Source of the DNA: Martinezella hainanensis
GTDB lineage: Bacteria; Pseudomonadota; Alphaproteobacteria; Rhizobiales; Rhizobiaceae
Direction: 5' to 3'
Length of the DNA: 64,000 nucleotides
Assembly: GCF_900094555.1 (NCBI RefSeq)
Contig: NZ_FMAC01000005.1
Location: forward strand, 434,001 to 498,000
Made by a program: the position numbers and the translations under genes. The notes beneath the pieces were generated by a model. It was given only the letters and a program-made list of their open reading frames with translations, did not search any database and was not told the DNA's origin. This document shows, piece after piece, positions 52,349 to 61,881 of this stretch; the first letter of the stretch is position 1, and every line of letters starts with the position of its first letter.

Positions 52349-53190
52349 GGCGAGAGTTGAGATTCGCATCGACGCTTCTGCGCGTCGGCCAAGCGGGAAG
52401 CGGGGCTGTCGAGGCCCGCACGCCGGTCAACGTTCTGGCCGAGGCGGATGCCGCACGTGATCGGCGCGATTGGGCGACGGCCGCCTTCTATTATCAGCAG
52501 GCGCTGCAGCAATATCCCACGCGAGTATCGCTGTTTGTACAACTCGGCCATGCCTGCAAGGAGAATGGCGATTTCGAAGCAGCACTGGAGGCTTATCGGC
52601 ACTTTCTTGAGGAGGAGCCTGACGATGTCGATATTCATCTGCAGTTCGGCCACCTCTACAATCGAATGAATGAACCGGAGGCAGCGCTTCAATGGTATGA
52701 GCGCGCCCACGCGCTTGCGCCGGATGATACCGACATAGCCGGACATCTGAAATTGGCGCGCCTTCGATTTTCGCGCGTCGACATAGAACGCAAGCGACAA
52801 AGTGCCATGGAGTTGGTGCAGTCGCGGCGCTGGCCTCAGGCGCGGGCGCAACTGCGCGATCTGGTGGATACGGATGGCGAGATCGATCTGATTGCCGTCT
52901 ATGCGAATGTGACAAAGGAAGCCGGCGATTTCGACGAGGCGCTGCGGCTCTACGATATCTATCGCGAATATGCGCAAAATCTTGATGCCGCATCGGTAAT
53001 CGATGTCGAAATCCAGACGGCGCATCTTTACAAGGCGATGCGGGATATAGAAGCGGCCTTGCGATATTACATTCGTGCGCGCGACGCGGAGTTCGGCCTC
53101 TATGGCCATGTCACTCCGGATTCGGTTGCCAGCCGTGAGATCCGTGCCTGCATGGCGGAAATCTATACCTGCTTCTGGCATCCCGACTGA
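52345..53190 (+). CDS. TPR-repeat protein
   Basis: A 281-residue helical repeat protein. Tandem TPR units are visible: DWATAAFYYQQALQQYP, GDFEAALEAYRHFLEEEPDD and NEPEAALQWYERAHALAPDD (about residues 38-135). A less regular set follows around GDFDEALRLYDIYREYA. TPR proteins usually act as scaffolds, here probably for glycosyltransferases. It has no signal or membrane helix, so it is cytoplasmic. The start overlaps the previous stop in an ATGA. Confidence 0.85.
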   Translation: MRRELRFASTLLRVGQAGSGAVEARTPVNVLAEADAARDRRDWATAAFYYQQALQQYPTRVSLFVQLGHACKENGDFEAALEAYRHFLEEEPDDVDIHLQFGHLYNRMNEPEAALQWYERAHALAPDDTDIAGHLKLARLRFSRVDIERKRQSAMELVQSRRWPQARAQLRDLVDTDGEIDLIAVYANVTKEAGDFDEALRLYDIYREYAQNLDAASVIDVEIQTAHLYKAMRDIEAALRYYIRARDAEFGLYGHVTPDSVASREIRACMAEIYTCFWHPD

Positions 53191-53216
53191 TACCGCAATT
53201 GGTATGTTCCAGCCTC

Positions 53217-53233
53217 AAGCAGCGCGGCTGCTT
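53217..53233. terminator. Hairpin between convergent TPR and kpsE genes
   Basis: AAGCAGC-GCG-GCTGCTT is a perfect inverted repeat in the 45-base convergent gap. It lacks a T-run, so bidirectional termination is only possible, not clear. Confidence 0.4.
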
Positions 53234-53235
53234 CG

Positions 53236-54447
53236 TCAGCCGGCCTCATGATCCTTGATGGCGGTGAGCATGAGCCAGCCCAGGAGGTAGGCAAGACTCA
53301 AGGACAGGAAGACGATCGCAATGTTCTTGAGCGCATAAGGCATCTCTGCCTCATCCGGCATCTGCGGCGGAACGACCACCTCGAGATAAAGTTGCTGACG
53401 GCGGGCATCGGCCCTGGCGGCTTCGAGCGCATCGAGGGCGGCAACGAGTGCCTTGTTGGCAAACTCCCGCATCAGGACGAGACTTTCATAATCCGCAATC
53501 CTCGGCGCGACTGATTTGTCCGATCCGACCATCTTGGCCCGTTCATTTTCGATCTGCTGCTCCAGAGCAGCGATCTGACTCGTCAGAAAAGGAATGGAAT
53601 TGCTGTCAGGCGCGGTCTTCCGCGTTTCTGCTAGGCGCGCGCGCGTACTCGCCAGTTCGGCAGTCAGATTGCTGATGAGATCGATCATCGACATGGAGCT
53701 GGCGTTTGGATCAATCATCAGCTCTTTGTTTCTGAAGTCCGTTATGTTTCGTTGCGCATCTATGACCCGCTGCTGCGCCTCCTGCACCTCATTGTCGGCG
53801 AAACGAACTGCATCGCCGCGAGCGCGGTCGTTCAGGCGTTCGAGCAGATCACCGCCAAGCACCAGCAGCGTAGCATTCAGATCGGCTGCATCCTGCGCGT
53901 GAAAGGCGGTCGTGCGCAATACGGTGATGCCGGTCGTGTCGTTGTGAATGACTGAGACGCGATCGGAGTAGTAACCGTAGAGTTCCTCCTCGCTGTTGTT
54001 TTCCCAGAACCGTGGAAAGCGCGTCAGCCAGTCCGCTTGCGGACTGCCGAAAATGGCACGTACGGGAAGCTTGCTGGCGAGTTCCTTCAACGCCTGGCGG
54101 GAGCGAATGTATTCCTGCACGGAAAACGTATCGTCCTGTGATCTGGTTATTCCGCTGTTCTGCAACAGCGAACCGAAGACGTTGGATGACGGTGGAGCGG
54201 CCATGCGAACGACGAAGGATGCTTCCGACACATAGATCGGGGCGGCGACGAAGGCGTAATAGGCGCTGACGACAAGGGTCGGGGCAATGACTGCCAGACC
54301 ATAGGCGCCCAATCGTTTCGAACGTCTGCGGCGTTTGCCGGCCTTTGCAGGCTTGGCGATCGATCGCGCAATCCTCTGGCGGAAAGGCTGTCGTCTGTGA
54401 TCCGCATCGGCTGCCTTGCCTTGGGTCTCGGAGTCTATCAGAGCCAT
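53236..54447 (-). CDS. kpsE: Capsule polysaccharide export inner-membrane protein, KpsE/CtrB family (copy 1)
   Basis: A 403-residue polysaccharide co-polymerase type 3 protein. A basic N-terminus (AKAGKRRRRSKRL) precedes membrane helix 1 (LAVIAPTLVVSAYYAFVAAP, about 50-70). The periplasmic coiled-coil body includes LNDRARGDAVRFAD and RNITDFRNKELMIDP, and a second helix (IAIVFLSLSLAYLLGWLML) lies near the end. It links the KpsMT exporter to the outer-membrane channel. The start at 54447 has GAGAGG. It is divergent from kpsM and has a paralogue at 61882. Confidence 0.88.
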   Translation of the reverse strand: MALIDSETQGKAADADHRRQPFRQRIARSIAKPAKAGKRRRRSKRLGAYGLAVIAPTLVVSAYYAFVAAPIYVSEASFVVRMAAPPSSNVFGSLLQNSGITRSQDDTFSVQEYIRSRQALKELASKLPVRAIFGSPQADWLTRFPRFWENNSEEELYGYYSDRVSVIHNDTTGITVLRTTAFHAQDAADLNATLLVLGGDLLERLNDRARGDAVRFADNEVQEAQQRVIDAQRNITDFRNKELMIDPNASSMSMIDLISNLTAELASTRARLAETRKTAPDSNSIPFLTSQIAALEQQIENERAKMVGSDKSVAPRIADYESLVLMREFANKALVAALDALEAARADARRQQLYLEVVVPPQMPDEAEMPYALKNIAIVFLSLSLAYLLGWLMLTAIKDHEAG

Positions 54448-54611
54448 GACTGTGCCTCTCTTGATGAATGTCCGCCGCCGCAGATCGATGCTGTGGAGCC
54501 GTGGGCGGTAATTGTCCAAGTCCGACGCAATGAAAATTGAGCGCGAAGCCTTCGCCGGTATCGTTGCACCATCGTCCGACGTAGGTGGGACGATGAACAG
54601 GAGGCTGCCGC

Positions 54612-55421
54612 ATGCATGACGTATCGATGAATTCCCGCGGTCGTTCGCAATTCACGACCGGATTGAAGATCCAGGGGCGTGTTCTCGGCGCGCTGATCAT
54701 GCGTGAGATGCTCATCCGCTATGGGCGCGAAAATATTGGCTTTCTCTGGCTCGCACTTGAGCCCATGATCCTGACGACGGGCGTCATGATCATGTGGACC
54801 TTGCTTCATCACGAAGCACACGGATTGACGGTCGCCGCCTTCGTTCTGAGCGGCTACATGCCGCTGACGCTCTGGCGCCACATAAGCGGTCACGCAGTCT
54901 CTTGCCTGCGCCAGAACTTGCCTCTGATGTATCATCGTCAGATCCGCCTCGCAGACGCACTGATCGCCCGCGCACTTCTGGAAATTGCGGGCACGACCGC
55001 GGCTCTCATTGTGGTCTACACAGTCGCGCGTTTGGCGGGAATCATCCCGCCCTTCCAGGATCTCGGCCTGCTTTTGACCGGCTGGCTGTTCATGGCCTGG
55101 TTCTCCTTCGCAGTCGGGCTTATCTTTGCGGCGGGTTCGGAGCGGTTCGAGTTCATTGAGAAGTTCATTCCGCCGTTCCAATATCTGACGCTGCCGATCT
55201 GTGGCATGTTCTTCATGGTGGCCTGGCTGCCAAGCGGCCCGCAGAAACTGGCGCTCTACGTTCCCACCGTCCATTGCTTCGAGCTGTTCCGTGCCGGCGT
55301 CTTCGGTGATACGGTGCAGACCTTCTATGACGTCGGCTATCTTCTGAAATGCTGCCTGTTCACCACGGCCGTCGGCCTCTTTCTGGTCAACATGGCGCGC
55401 AACCACATCAAGTTCGAATGA
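54612..55421 (+). CDS. kpsM: Capsule ABC-2-type exporter permease, KpsM family
   Basis: A 269-residue permease with six predicted helices. REMLIRYGRENIGFLWLALEP near residue 36 is the cytoplasmic entry motif of KpsM/Wzm permeases. RHISGHAVSCLRQNLPLMYHRQI near residue 92 is also typical. It would export lipid-linked capsule with the KpsT ATPase, which lies 8 kb away at 63084. Its start is 165 bases from the divergent kpsE, so the two share an intergenic promoter zone. Confidence 0.9.
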   Translation: MHDVSMNSRGRSQFTTGLKIQGRVLGALIMREMLIRYGRENIGFLWLALEPMILTTGVMIMWTLLHHEAHGLTVAAFVLSGYMPLTLWRHISGHAVSCLRQNLPLMYHRQIRLADALIARALLEIAGTTAALIVVYTVARLAGIIPPFQDLGLLLTGWLFMAWFSFAVGLIFAAGSERFEFIEKFIPPFQYLTLPICGMFFMVAWLPSGPQKLALYVPTVHCFELFRAGVFGDTVQTFYDVGYLLKCCLFTTAVGLFLVNMARNHIKFE

Positions 55422-55449
55422 TGCGACGATCATCCCGCTCCTCACCGCG

Positions 55450-56568
55450 CTATTGCTGCTTGGCATAGTGAGGCACCTGGCTCTGGAATTCGAAGGAACG
55501 CAGCAGCGTTTCACGCAGCTCGCCGCGGTTGTGCAGAGCATAGTGATTGAGAAAAGTTTCTGCAGATTCCGGCTCGCGTCCAAGAATCCAACGAAAGGCG
55601 GCAACGACGTCGTGGGAATCGATCGGATCGACGAAATGACTGTGAGCGGGACTGCTGATTTTCGCGAAAAGATAGGGTAGTGCCCCATGCAGAATATCGA
55701 GGCTGAATCGGTGAAGGTTCGGGTTCGACAACGCAGTCTTAGTGAAAGCATCCATAAGGCCGGAGTAGTTGGTCAGGATCGAGACCAGGTCGCTGGAGCG
55801 CGGCAAGCCTTCGAAACCGCCATCCGCATGGAAGCGCCCCGCCATCTCCTTCCAGACCTCGGCGGAATAGTGCATTGGTGCAGGTCCATAGAGGGCGGTG
55901 TCGTCGGAATAAAGATCGACGGGCGGCGTCAGTACCCGGCTGTTTTCAATATGCTCCAGGCAGAGGTCCACCAGCATGCGCGACATCGGATAGCGCATCT
56001 GCCAGCGGCAAAAGTCGATCATATAGGTATTGCTGTCGATGAGCGTGCCGCGATAATCGGCGGTGGGCGGAACATCGAGCAGAATCAGTCCTGTATCGGG
56101 AAGTTCCGTATTCACGAAATCGCAAAATGCTCGCATTGCCTCGATCACGTGCGTCCAGAATTCGCGGCAGCCGAAGGGGATGATCTTGAAGATGCCGAAA
56201 GCTTCCCGCTGCAGATCCGGTCCCGCCTCCAATAGTTCATAGGGCACTGTCAGCAAGGTGTTTCTGTAGCGCATGAGCGAGGCGCGCGTGATGCGGCTGA
56301 AATCGACAACAAGCATTTTCGGGGCTGCCTGCTTCAGTCGCTCCCTGAAGCCCTTGCGCGCTTCGAAGTGCAGCTTTTTCTTGATCGGCTCAGGCCATGC
56401 CTCGATCGCCTTGAGGCTTGCTTTTCGTTCGTCCATGAAGCTGGCAATGTTGATGCCGTAGCAGAAGAACGGGATTCTGCTATCCGGAAAGGCGTGGCGG
56501 ACGAACTCCTCGCTCGGGCACGAGCCGTAGTAGGCGACCTCAGCTATGTCATTGACCCGTTTGCTCAA
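55450..56568 (-). CDS. DUF6270-like protein with C-terminal DUF4214-like module
   Basis: A 372-residue protein. The N-terminus EVAYYGSCPSEEFVRHAFP matches the GSC start of DUF6270 proteins, which recur in polysaccharide gene clusters, and VVDFSRITR is similar to their second strand. A C-terminal HDVVAAFRWILGREPESAETF (about 315-335) is the DUF4214-like module seen in two neighbouring proteins. The start is TTG because the GSC strand must be included and no ATG fits; GGAGAC is upstream. A polysaccharide-modifying role such as esterase is possible by analogy to SGNH-like folds, but not shown. Confidence 0.65.
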   Translation of the reverse strand: MSKRVNDIAEVAYYGSCPSEEFVRHAFPDSRIPFFCYGINIASFMDERKASLKAIEAWPEPIKKKLHFEARKGFRERLKQAAPKMLVVDFSRITRASLMRYRNTLLTVPYELLEAGPDLQREAFGIFKIIPFGCREFWTHVIEAMRAFCDFVNTELPDTGLILLDVPPTADYRGTLIDSNTYMIDFCRWQMRYPMSRMLVDLCLEHIENSRVLTPPVDLYSDDTALYGPAPMHYSAEVWKEMAGRFHADGGFEGLPRSSDLVSILTNYSGLMDAFTKTALSNPNLHRFSLDILHGALPYLFAKISSPAHSHFVDPIDSHDVVAAFRWILGREPESAETFLNHYALHNRGELRETLLRSFEFQSQVPHYAKQQ

Positions 56569-56637
56569 TCATGTCTCCGTATTAAATGCCGACGCCGGCA
56601 TCTTACGCCCGAGCCGCACAGTCGGGCATTGATAGGG

Positions 56638-57765
56638 CTAAAGCGCCGGCTCGCGCTGACGCTGTTTTTTTGCCTTCGTCGACCCCAGTGTCAGCCCAAG
56701 CCGCTGAAGGCTTTCGCTGACACCGTCGATACGATCGTCATGGACGGCCAGAATGTTCGCCACCGTGCCGACCTGAAAATTCAAGTCGAGCTCCTCGGGT
56801 GACGTCATCTGCGTCAGCCTATTTTGTGCGCTGTTCCAGATGTGGTAACCGCGCTCTGTGAGTTGGTGGTGGATAGCACCGGGCGTCGTTTTCGACAGCA
56901 CAGAGAGCATGTCGCGGTTGATCTCCATCAAGAGCGAGGGCTTATGTGCGGAGAGCGTTTTCTGCGCTCCTTTCAGGAACAAGCCTTCCGCACCCTCGAT
57001 ATCGACCTTCATGACATCGGGCCGCAGGCTGCCGACGACGCCGTCGAGCGTCTCGACCTTGGTCATGCGCCCGACCCTGGTGTCGGCGGAATTTGTCACC
57101 AGCCGCGTCGCGCCGGCATTGACCGTGTCCTCGGCATTGTTGAGCTGTAATTCGCCTGGTGCATCCGCAAGGGCAAGCTGGCGAACGCTGACGCGATCCT
57201 CAAAGCCGTTCTCGAGGATCGAGCGATTGAACAGATCCCAGAGCTTCGGCAGCGGCTCGAAGGCAAGGACCGTTCCTTTGAACGTCGGATGGGCGGCAAT
57301 GGAGAGCGAGTAGTATCCGACATTGCCGCCGACATCGATGAACTGCCCGGTTTCGGGCAGAATGGCCTTGACGAGATCGACATCGAATTTCTCGTATTCG
57401 CCGCTCATGATGCCGAAGGATATGTGATACTGGCGCAGATCGAGATACAGCTTGAAATTGTATTTTGTCTCGAACAGAACGAAAAGCGATTTCGGCACGA
57501 AGTTATTGAAGAGCAGTTCGCTGTGGCGCTGGTGGAATTCGTAGGAGCTGAGGAAACGCCGACGATGCTCGTCCAGAGAAATATCCGTCAGCTGCAGCAG
57601 ATTCTGCCCGATGGCGTTGCGCTCGTCCTCGTTCATTGCACGGCCGAGGATGAATTTGTAGCAGTTCTCGATGTCGTAAAAGCTTGTCACTTCGCTGCTC
57701 CCACGTCTTGCTGACCAATTGGATTTGTCTTGTTGCTGCCTTTTGTCTGCATTGTTGCCTCTCAC
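56638..57765 (-). CDS. FkbM-family methyltransferase with N-terminal DUF4214-like module
   Basis: A 375-residue protein. Residues about 30-90 form a DUF4214-like module (ENCYKFILGRAMNEDERNAI). A FkbM-type SAM-dependent methyltransferase follows: GQFIDVGGNVGYYSLSIAA near 138 binds SAM, VLAFEPLPKLWDLF follows, and RPDVMKVDIEGAEGLFLKGA near 255 is the family signature. It probably O-methylates a sugar of the capsule. The start is a GTG in a GTGA overlap with the glycosyltransferase stop. Confidence 0.85.
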   Translation of the reverse strand: MRGNNADKRQQQDKSNWSARRGSSEVTSFYDIENCYKFILGRAMNEDERNAIGQNLLQLTDISLDEHRRRFLSSYEFHQRHSELLFNNFVPKSLFVLFETKYNFKLYLDLRQYHISFGIMSGEYEKFDVDLVKAILPETGQFIDVGGNVGYYSLSIAAHPTFKGTVLAFEPLPKLWDLFNRSILENGFEDRVSVRQLALADAPGELQLNNAEDTVNAGATRLVTNSADTRVGRMTKVETLDGVVGSLRPDVMKVDIEGAEGLFLKGAQKTLSAHKPSLLMEINRDMLSVLSKTTPGAIHHQLTERGYHIWNSAQNRLTQMTSPEELDLNFQVGTVANILAVHDDRIDGVSESLQRLGLTLGSTKAKKQRQREPAL

Positions 57766-59129
57766 TGCAAAGCCGCCGACGGCGATGTTCTCTCGATGCG
57801 TCGCGAGGCCCGCTGGGCAGCGTGGCGCCGAGCCGAAAGATCGGCTTCGATCAGCGTCTCCAAATCATCGAAATGCGTGTCCCATCCGCTTGGCTGGCTA
57901 GGCTTGGTCCGGCGTTGCGGCGAGGCGGCGATCATGTCGAGGGCGGCTCGCCAGCTCAGCCCGTCCAGGGGATCGAGGAAGATGGCAGGTTGACCGGCCG
58001 CGGCTTCGCGATGGGCGCTGATGTTGGAGGCGACGACAGGTGTGCCAAGTGCAATGGCCTCGGCGACGGGCATGCCGTAACCCTCTGTGAAGGAAGGGGC
58101 AAGAAGGGCGGCCGCGCCAGCGACCAGCCGCGCCAAGGCGGCATCTTCCAGGCCAGGTACTTCGATGACGAGTCCAGGCAGGGCAGGGCAGCGCTCCAGC
58201 ATCGCCAGGATATGGCTGTTTTCCCATCCCCTCTTGCCGACGATGACCAGCCGTGGGGCCATCGGCCCGTCGCGCTCGGCCAGATATTGCCACAGATGCA
58301 GCAATAGAATGTGGTTCTTGCGCGGCTCGATCGTTCCGAGCGTTACGAAATATGGCATTCGCGGACGCGCTATGTCTGATGACGGCGACAGAAAGCACTG
58401 TTCGACACCAGGCGGCAGCACGGCGATCGAGGGCAGCTTTCTGTTGCTTTCCTGGGCAAAGGTGCGCAAGGCGCGAGCCGTTACCTGAGAGTTGCAAAGC
58501 ACCAGAGACGCATGTTTCAGCACGGTCTCCATTCTGCGACGATGCCGCTCCGGCTCCTCCGGTCTGACGAATTCAGGATGCGATAACGGAATGAGATCAT
58601 GGACGTAGAAGACGCCGTTCCGACCGGTTTCTCGAAGCCAGGAGAAAGCCGATGTCCGTTCCAGCCGGCTGTGCGATACGTGGACGAAAGACGCCCTATC
58701 CGGCAGCGTCAGGCCATGGGCGAAATGATTGGCAACGGCATGCACGATCTTGCGCAGCTTTTGCGTATGGGCCTCGCCCGCTTTCACTTCCGATGCTGCC
58801 TGCCATCTGATCTTGCCATCGATAGCCGCGAAAATCCGATCGAGAAGGGCGGCCTGCGAGGACGATATTTCCGTCGCTGCCCAGCGGCTGTTGAGGATGG
58901 AGACCAGCCTGTCTGCTCGTTCGGAGGGAACGGTGACGGCGCCACTGTGGCTCGTTTCGATAAACCAGGAAGGCTGCGGAAACGCCTCGAGATTCGTCAG
59001 AGCCGCTTGTTTGCGGCGCTCGTTCAGCCAATTCGCATAGTGAAGCTCATAGCGATCGATACCCGTTGGCGTCGGGCAATGCGCCCGTTCCATCAATCGC
59101 GAGATATCCATAACGACCGGCTTCGTCAT
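57762..59129 (-). CDS. GT4-family glycosyltransferase
   Basis: A 455-residue glycosyltransferase-B protein. DISRLMERAHCPTPTGIDRYE near the start and VFYVHDLIPLSHPEF near 192 are typical of WbaZ/mannosyltransferase-like group 1 enzymes. YFVTLGTIEPRKNHILLLHL lies near 273 and the EX7E motif is in APSFTEGYGMPVAEAIAL near 363. It adds a sugar, possibly mannose or rhamnose, to the polysaccharide. It overlaps kpsC and the FkbM gene by 4 bases on either side. Confidence 0.9.
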   Translation of the reverse strand: MTKPVVMDISRLMERAHCPTPTGIDRYELHYANWLNERRKQAALTNLEAFPQPSWFIETSHSGAVTVPSERADRLVSILNSRWAATEISSSQAALLDRIFAAIDGKIRWQAASEVKAGEAHTQKLRKIVHAVANHFAHGLTLPDRASFVHVSHSRLERTSAFSWLRETGRNGVFYVHDLIPLSHPEFVRPEEPERHRRRMETVLKHASLVLCNSQVTARALRTFAQESNRKLPSIAVLPPGVEQCFLSPSSDIARPRMPYFVTLGTIEPRKNHILLLHLWQYLAERDGPMAPRLVIVGKRGWENSHILAMLERCPALPGLVIEVPGLEDAALARLVAGAAALLAPSFTEGYGMPVAEAIALGTPVVASNISAHREAAAGQPAIFLDPLDGLSWRAALDMIAASPQRRTKPSQPSGWDTHFDDLETLIEADLSARRHAAQRASRRIERTSPSAALQ

Positions 59130-61243
59130 GTTTTTCTAGCCTCGAGCATGTGTATAGCCTGTGCCAGCCAGCGCCGCCGTGACGGATTGGGAGCCGTGCC
59201 CAGACGGGAGCGATAGAGCTCGTCAACCACGTCTTCTGCTTCACACGGAAGATTGGTGATGTTCGACCAGTATCGCGGATAGAGGATGAGGGTGCCGGCG
59301 ACGAGTGCGTCGAGCGTTAAGGTGCGCTTTCGCCGCAACGAAACAACCGCATCGTGTGTGAGTCCCCAACCGGCATAAAAGGGGAGGCCGTGACACCATA
59401 CCGGCTTTTCACGCAGCAGCGCCTCGAACCCGATCTGCGATGTCGCGACATGAACCTCGTCGACAACGCCGAGAAGATTATCCAGATCGACATTGCCGAT
59501 AACAAGATCGGCAGCCTCCGCGGGCAGGGATGGAGGCGAATGGCGGCCAGCCGCCTTGGCCAGAAGATCAGGATGCTGCTTGTAGATGATAAATGCCTCT
59601 GGTCTTGCGTGCCGGACGGCTTTGAGGAGCTCGATATCGGATGGATGACTTGCCATGCCAAACCGCAGCGAAGCGTCGTTCGGCACCTGCCCGGCCACCA
59701 GAACGACGTTGCGGCCTTCGGCGAGAGCACGATAATCCGGCGCTGGCTGCGGCGGCAGGTTGTATTTCGTGATGCCCATCGAGACGATGGCCTGCCGCAG
59801 GCGCTTTGCCCGCGCAAGAAGCGCGTCGTCGAAATTCGTGCTGTTCAGGATCATCTCCAGCTGGCTTGGAGCGGAGGCATCGAAATAAATGCCTTGATCG
59901 TCGAAGCAGAGCGAAGATGGAGGCACCAGCGAGCTGCCGAGGCCGGATGAGCGAATGAAGCCGTCTTCAACCCGAATGATCGGCAATCTCTTGCCCTGCT
60001 TCCACAAAGTGGATTCATCAGGAGGGGTGGCGTTCCCCCAAAGGACGATGGTGTCGGCACTCTGGATCTCTGAGACGCCCGGATCGGTGGCGAACTGCAC
60101 CTGCGATCGGGGGCTGTTCAGATAGCGGCGCATGACTGCACGTTTGTGAAGCGAGAAATTGACGCAAAGGTAACGGCCGGTCAGTGATCGGGCACGGATG
60201 CGCCATTCAAGTAGTCGTTCGACCGCCTGCTCTGCCATGATCTGGCTACGGGAGACGGGATCGACATAGCGGGAATATTGAAAGAGCGTGGCAGCGGCAA
60301 ACTCGTCTATGCTGACATGGCGTCCACGACGCAAGCGTGCCGTCGTTGCCACCGTGCCTTCGGCGCGATCTGCAGTCAGCCCCCAGCCGGCATAGGCGGG
60401 CATGCCGAAGGTGACGACGGGTATTTTCCGCAGAAGCGCTTCCAGCCCGAGTTGGCTTGATACGGTCCAAACTTCATCCACCACATCCAGCAGCGAATGT
60501 GTCGAGACAGGGCGGTCCACAAGCTGCACTCCTGCCGTCTGGGCAAGAGGTTGAAGAAAGCCCCGGGCCTGGCCCGCGACGACTTCGGGATGGCATTTGA
60601 CGATGATGTCGGCATTCTCCTCGGCAAGAGCCGCCGTCCACATTCTTGCGAAGGTCGCTGCATCTGCACCGGCACTTTCCACAGTGCGATTTCCGACTAC
60701 CTCGTCGACAAGCAGAATGCGCCTGCGACGGCTTGGGCGAAGTGAAATGGCCTCGTCCCGTAGGTGATTGTCTTGGGACAGTCGCTCGCGGATGATCCAT
60801 CGCCGCAGGTCGCCGGCACGCTGAATATCCGTGTCGGACGGCGCATTTTGAAGCAGCGCCTCCAATCGCGAAGGTTGACGGGCGGAAGAATGAATGCCGA
60901 GATCGTCGGCGACGATGGAGATCGGCGACGTGACGTCCGGACCGGTTGATTGGAGAAAGCCACCTGCCATTGTCCAGAAGGGCAGACGTAGCACCTGCGC
61001 ATAGAGACGTGCCAGACGAGCAAGCGGTCCATCCCCCCATCCGACGACACCATCGGCGGCACCCATCGTCAATTCGATCGGCTTGAGCGACGCGGAGAAG
61101 GCAGGACCGATGAGAGGAAACTGCCGACGTGTCGGAAGGAAGGCGAGCAGTCGCGCGTTGGTCGGGGGCAACCAGGACGGCGGCTCACTTGTCTTTACCG
61201 AAGACCGCGTCTCCTGGGGAAAGATCGTCGAATCCATGCGCAT
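59126..61243 (-). CDS. kpsC: Capsule beta-Kdo transferase KpsC, two-domain
   Basis: A 705-residue protein with two related halves, as in KpsC. The first has VVDEVWTVSSQLGLEALLRK and GMPAYAGWGLT near 295; the second has VVDEVHVATSQIGFEALLRE and GLPFYAGWGLT near 640. Each half is a Kdo transferase (GT99 and GT107 classes). Together they build the poly-Kdo linker on phosphatidylglycerol that anchors group 2 capsules. The kpsS partner is not in the window. It begins the minus-strand run of kpsC, GT4 and FkbM genes. Confidence 0.9.
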   Translation of the reverse strand: MRMDSTIFPQETRSSVKTSEPPSWLPPTNARLLAFLPTRRQFPLIGPAFSASLKPIELTMGAADGVVGWGDGPLARLARLYAQVLRLPFWTMAGGFLQSTGPDVTSPISIVADDLGIHSSARQPSRLEALLQNAPSDTDIQRAGDLRRWIIRERLSQDNHLRDEAISLRPSRRRRILLVDEVVGNRTVESAGADAATFARMWTAALAEENADIIVKCHPEVVAGQARGFLQPLAQTAGVQLVDRPVSTHSLLDVVDEVWTVSSQLGLEALLRKIPVVTFGMPAYAGWGLTADRAEGTVATTARLRRGRHVSIDEFAAATLFQYSRYVDPVSRSQIMAEQAVERLLEWRIRARSLTGRYLCVNFSLHKRAVMRRYLNSPRSQVQFATDPGVSEIQSADTIVLWGNATPPDESTLWKQGKRLPIIRVEDGFIRSSGLGSSLVPPSSLCFDDQGIYFDASAPSQLEMILNSTNFDDALLARAKRLRQAIVSMGITKYNLPPQPAPDYRALAEGRNVVLVAGQVPNDASLRFGMASHPSDIELLKAVRHARPEAFIIYKQHPDLLAKAAGRHSPPSLPAEAADLVIGNVDLDNLLGVVDEVHVATSQIGFEALLREKPVWCHGLPFYAGWGLTHDAVVSLRRKRTLTLDALVAGTLILYPRYWSNITNLPCEAEDVVDELYRSRLGTAPNPSRRRWLAQAIHMLEARKT

Positions 61244-61881
61244 ATGAGTCCCCCCAAGTGTGTCTGCTAAGAGCGATGGCTCGCGCTTGACCGAAACAGC
61301 CTGCGATGTCCGATCACGGCTGGTTGCATGAGTGGAGCCGCTTTCGGGGGCATGAAACGCAAATGTAGTTGGGTGACATCTTCCGGTATCGCAGATGCGA
61401 GTTTGCGCCGCCTACCCACGAGAAATTTCAAAAGGCTGCGGCGAATCCGGCCGATCAACAGGTCTCCACGACCATCCGAGGCAAAGTTGCTGCCGACATG
61501 TTTTAAAATGCCTCCGAGCTTTTCCATTCCGAATTCCTTGAACCAGCAAAGAGGGTGAAACGGCTAATCGAATGGCAGTTATTGCCGCCACAATTCGGCC
61601 TCGCCATACGGATCGCGTCGCTAAAGTATTAATTGCGACACAAGGCAAATTATTCTTGTTTCTGTATGTAAAAATTTCGGAAGCGCGGAAATATATTTGA
61701 CTTTCAAAGGATATATGGGAATCTCTCGCAAAGTAAATTGCCGTCGAAATCGTCGCGCGTGTTGTTCGGAACGACGAACCGAAACGATGGGAACCGGCTG
61801 ACTGCAGTTGCCTGATCGGAGCTCCGGAAAGGCAACCGTGGAGTGGTCTCGACCATTCCAAGAGAGATTTGATGGTCCCAA
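61244..61881. other. Intergenic region between divergent kpsC and kpsE copy 2
   Basis: About 640 bases. The left part carries one weak minus-strand open frame (listed separately). The right part (61620-61740) is A/T-rich and probably holds promoters, such as TTGACT near 61697 for the right-hand genes. No repeat or RNA was recognised. Confidence 0.4.
61267..61527 (-). CDS. Hypothetical small basic protein
   Basis: An 86-residue open frame rich in Arg and Lys with no recognised domain. The ATG at 61527 has CAAGGAATT about 8 bases upstream, which is the only positive sign. A plus-strand frame (61328-61558) overlaps it and is less likely. Codon usage is not clearly coding, so treat as tentative. 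Confidence 0.3.
   Translation of the reverse strand: MEKLGGILKHVGSNFASDGRGDLLIGRIRRSLLKFLVGRRRKLASAIPEDVTQLHLRFMPPKAAPLMQPAVIGHRRLFRSSASHRS

Noticed and set aside
53190..53206. GGTATG in ATACCGCAATTGGTATG as a further regulon box
   Set aside because: It lacks the ATGAG half of the box and lies between convergent genes, where no promoter is needed.
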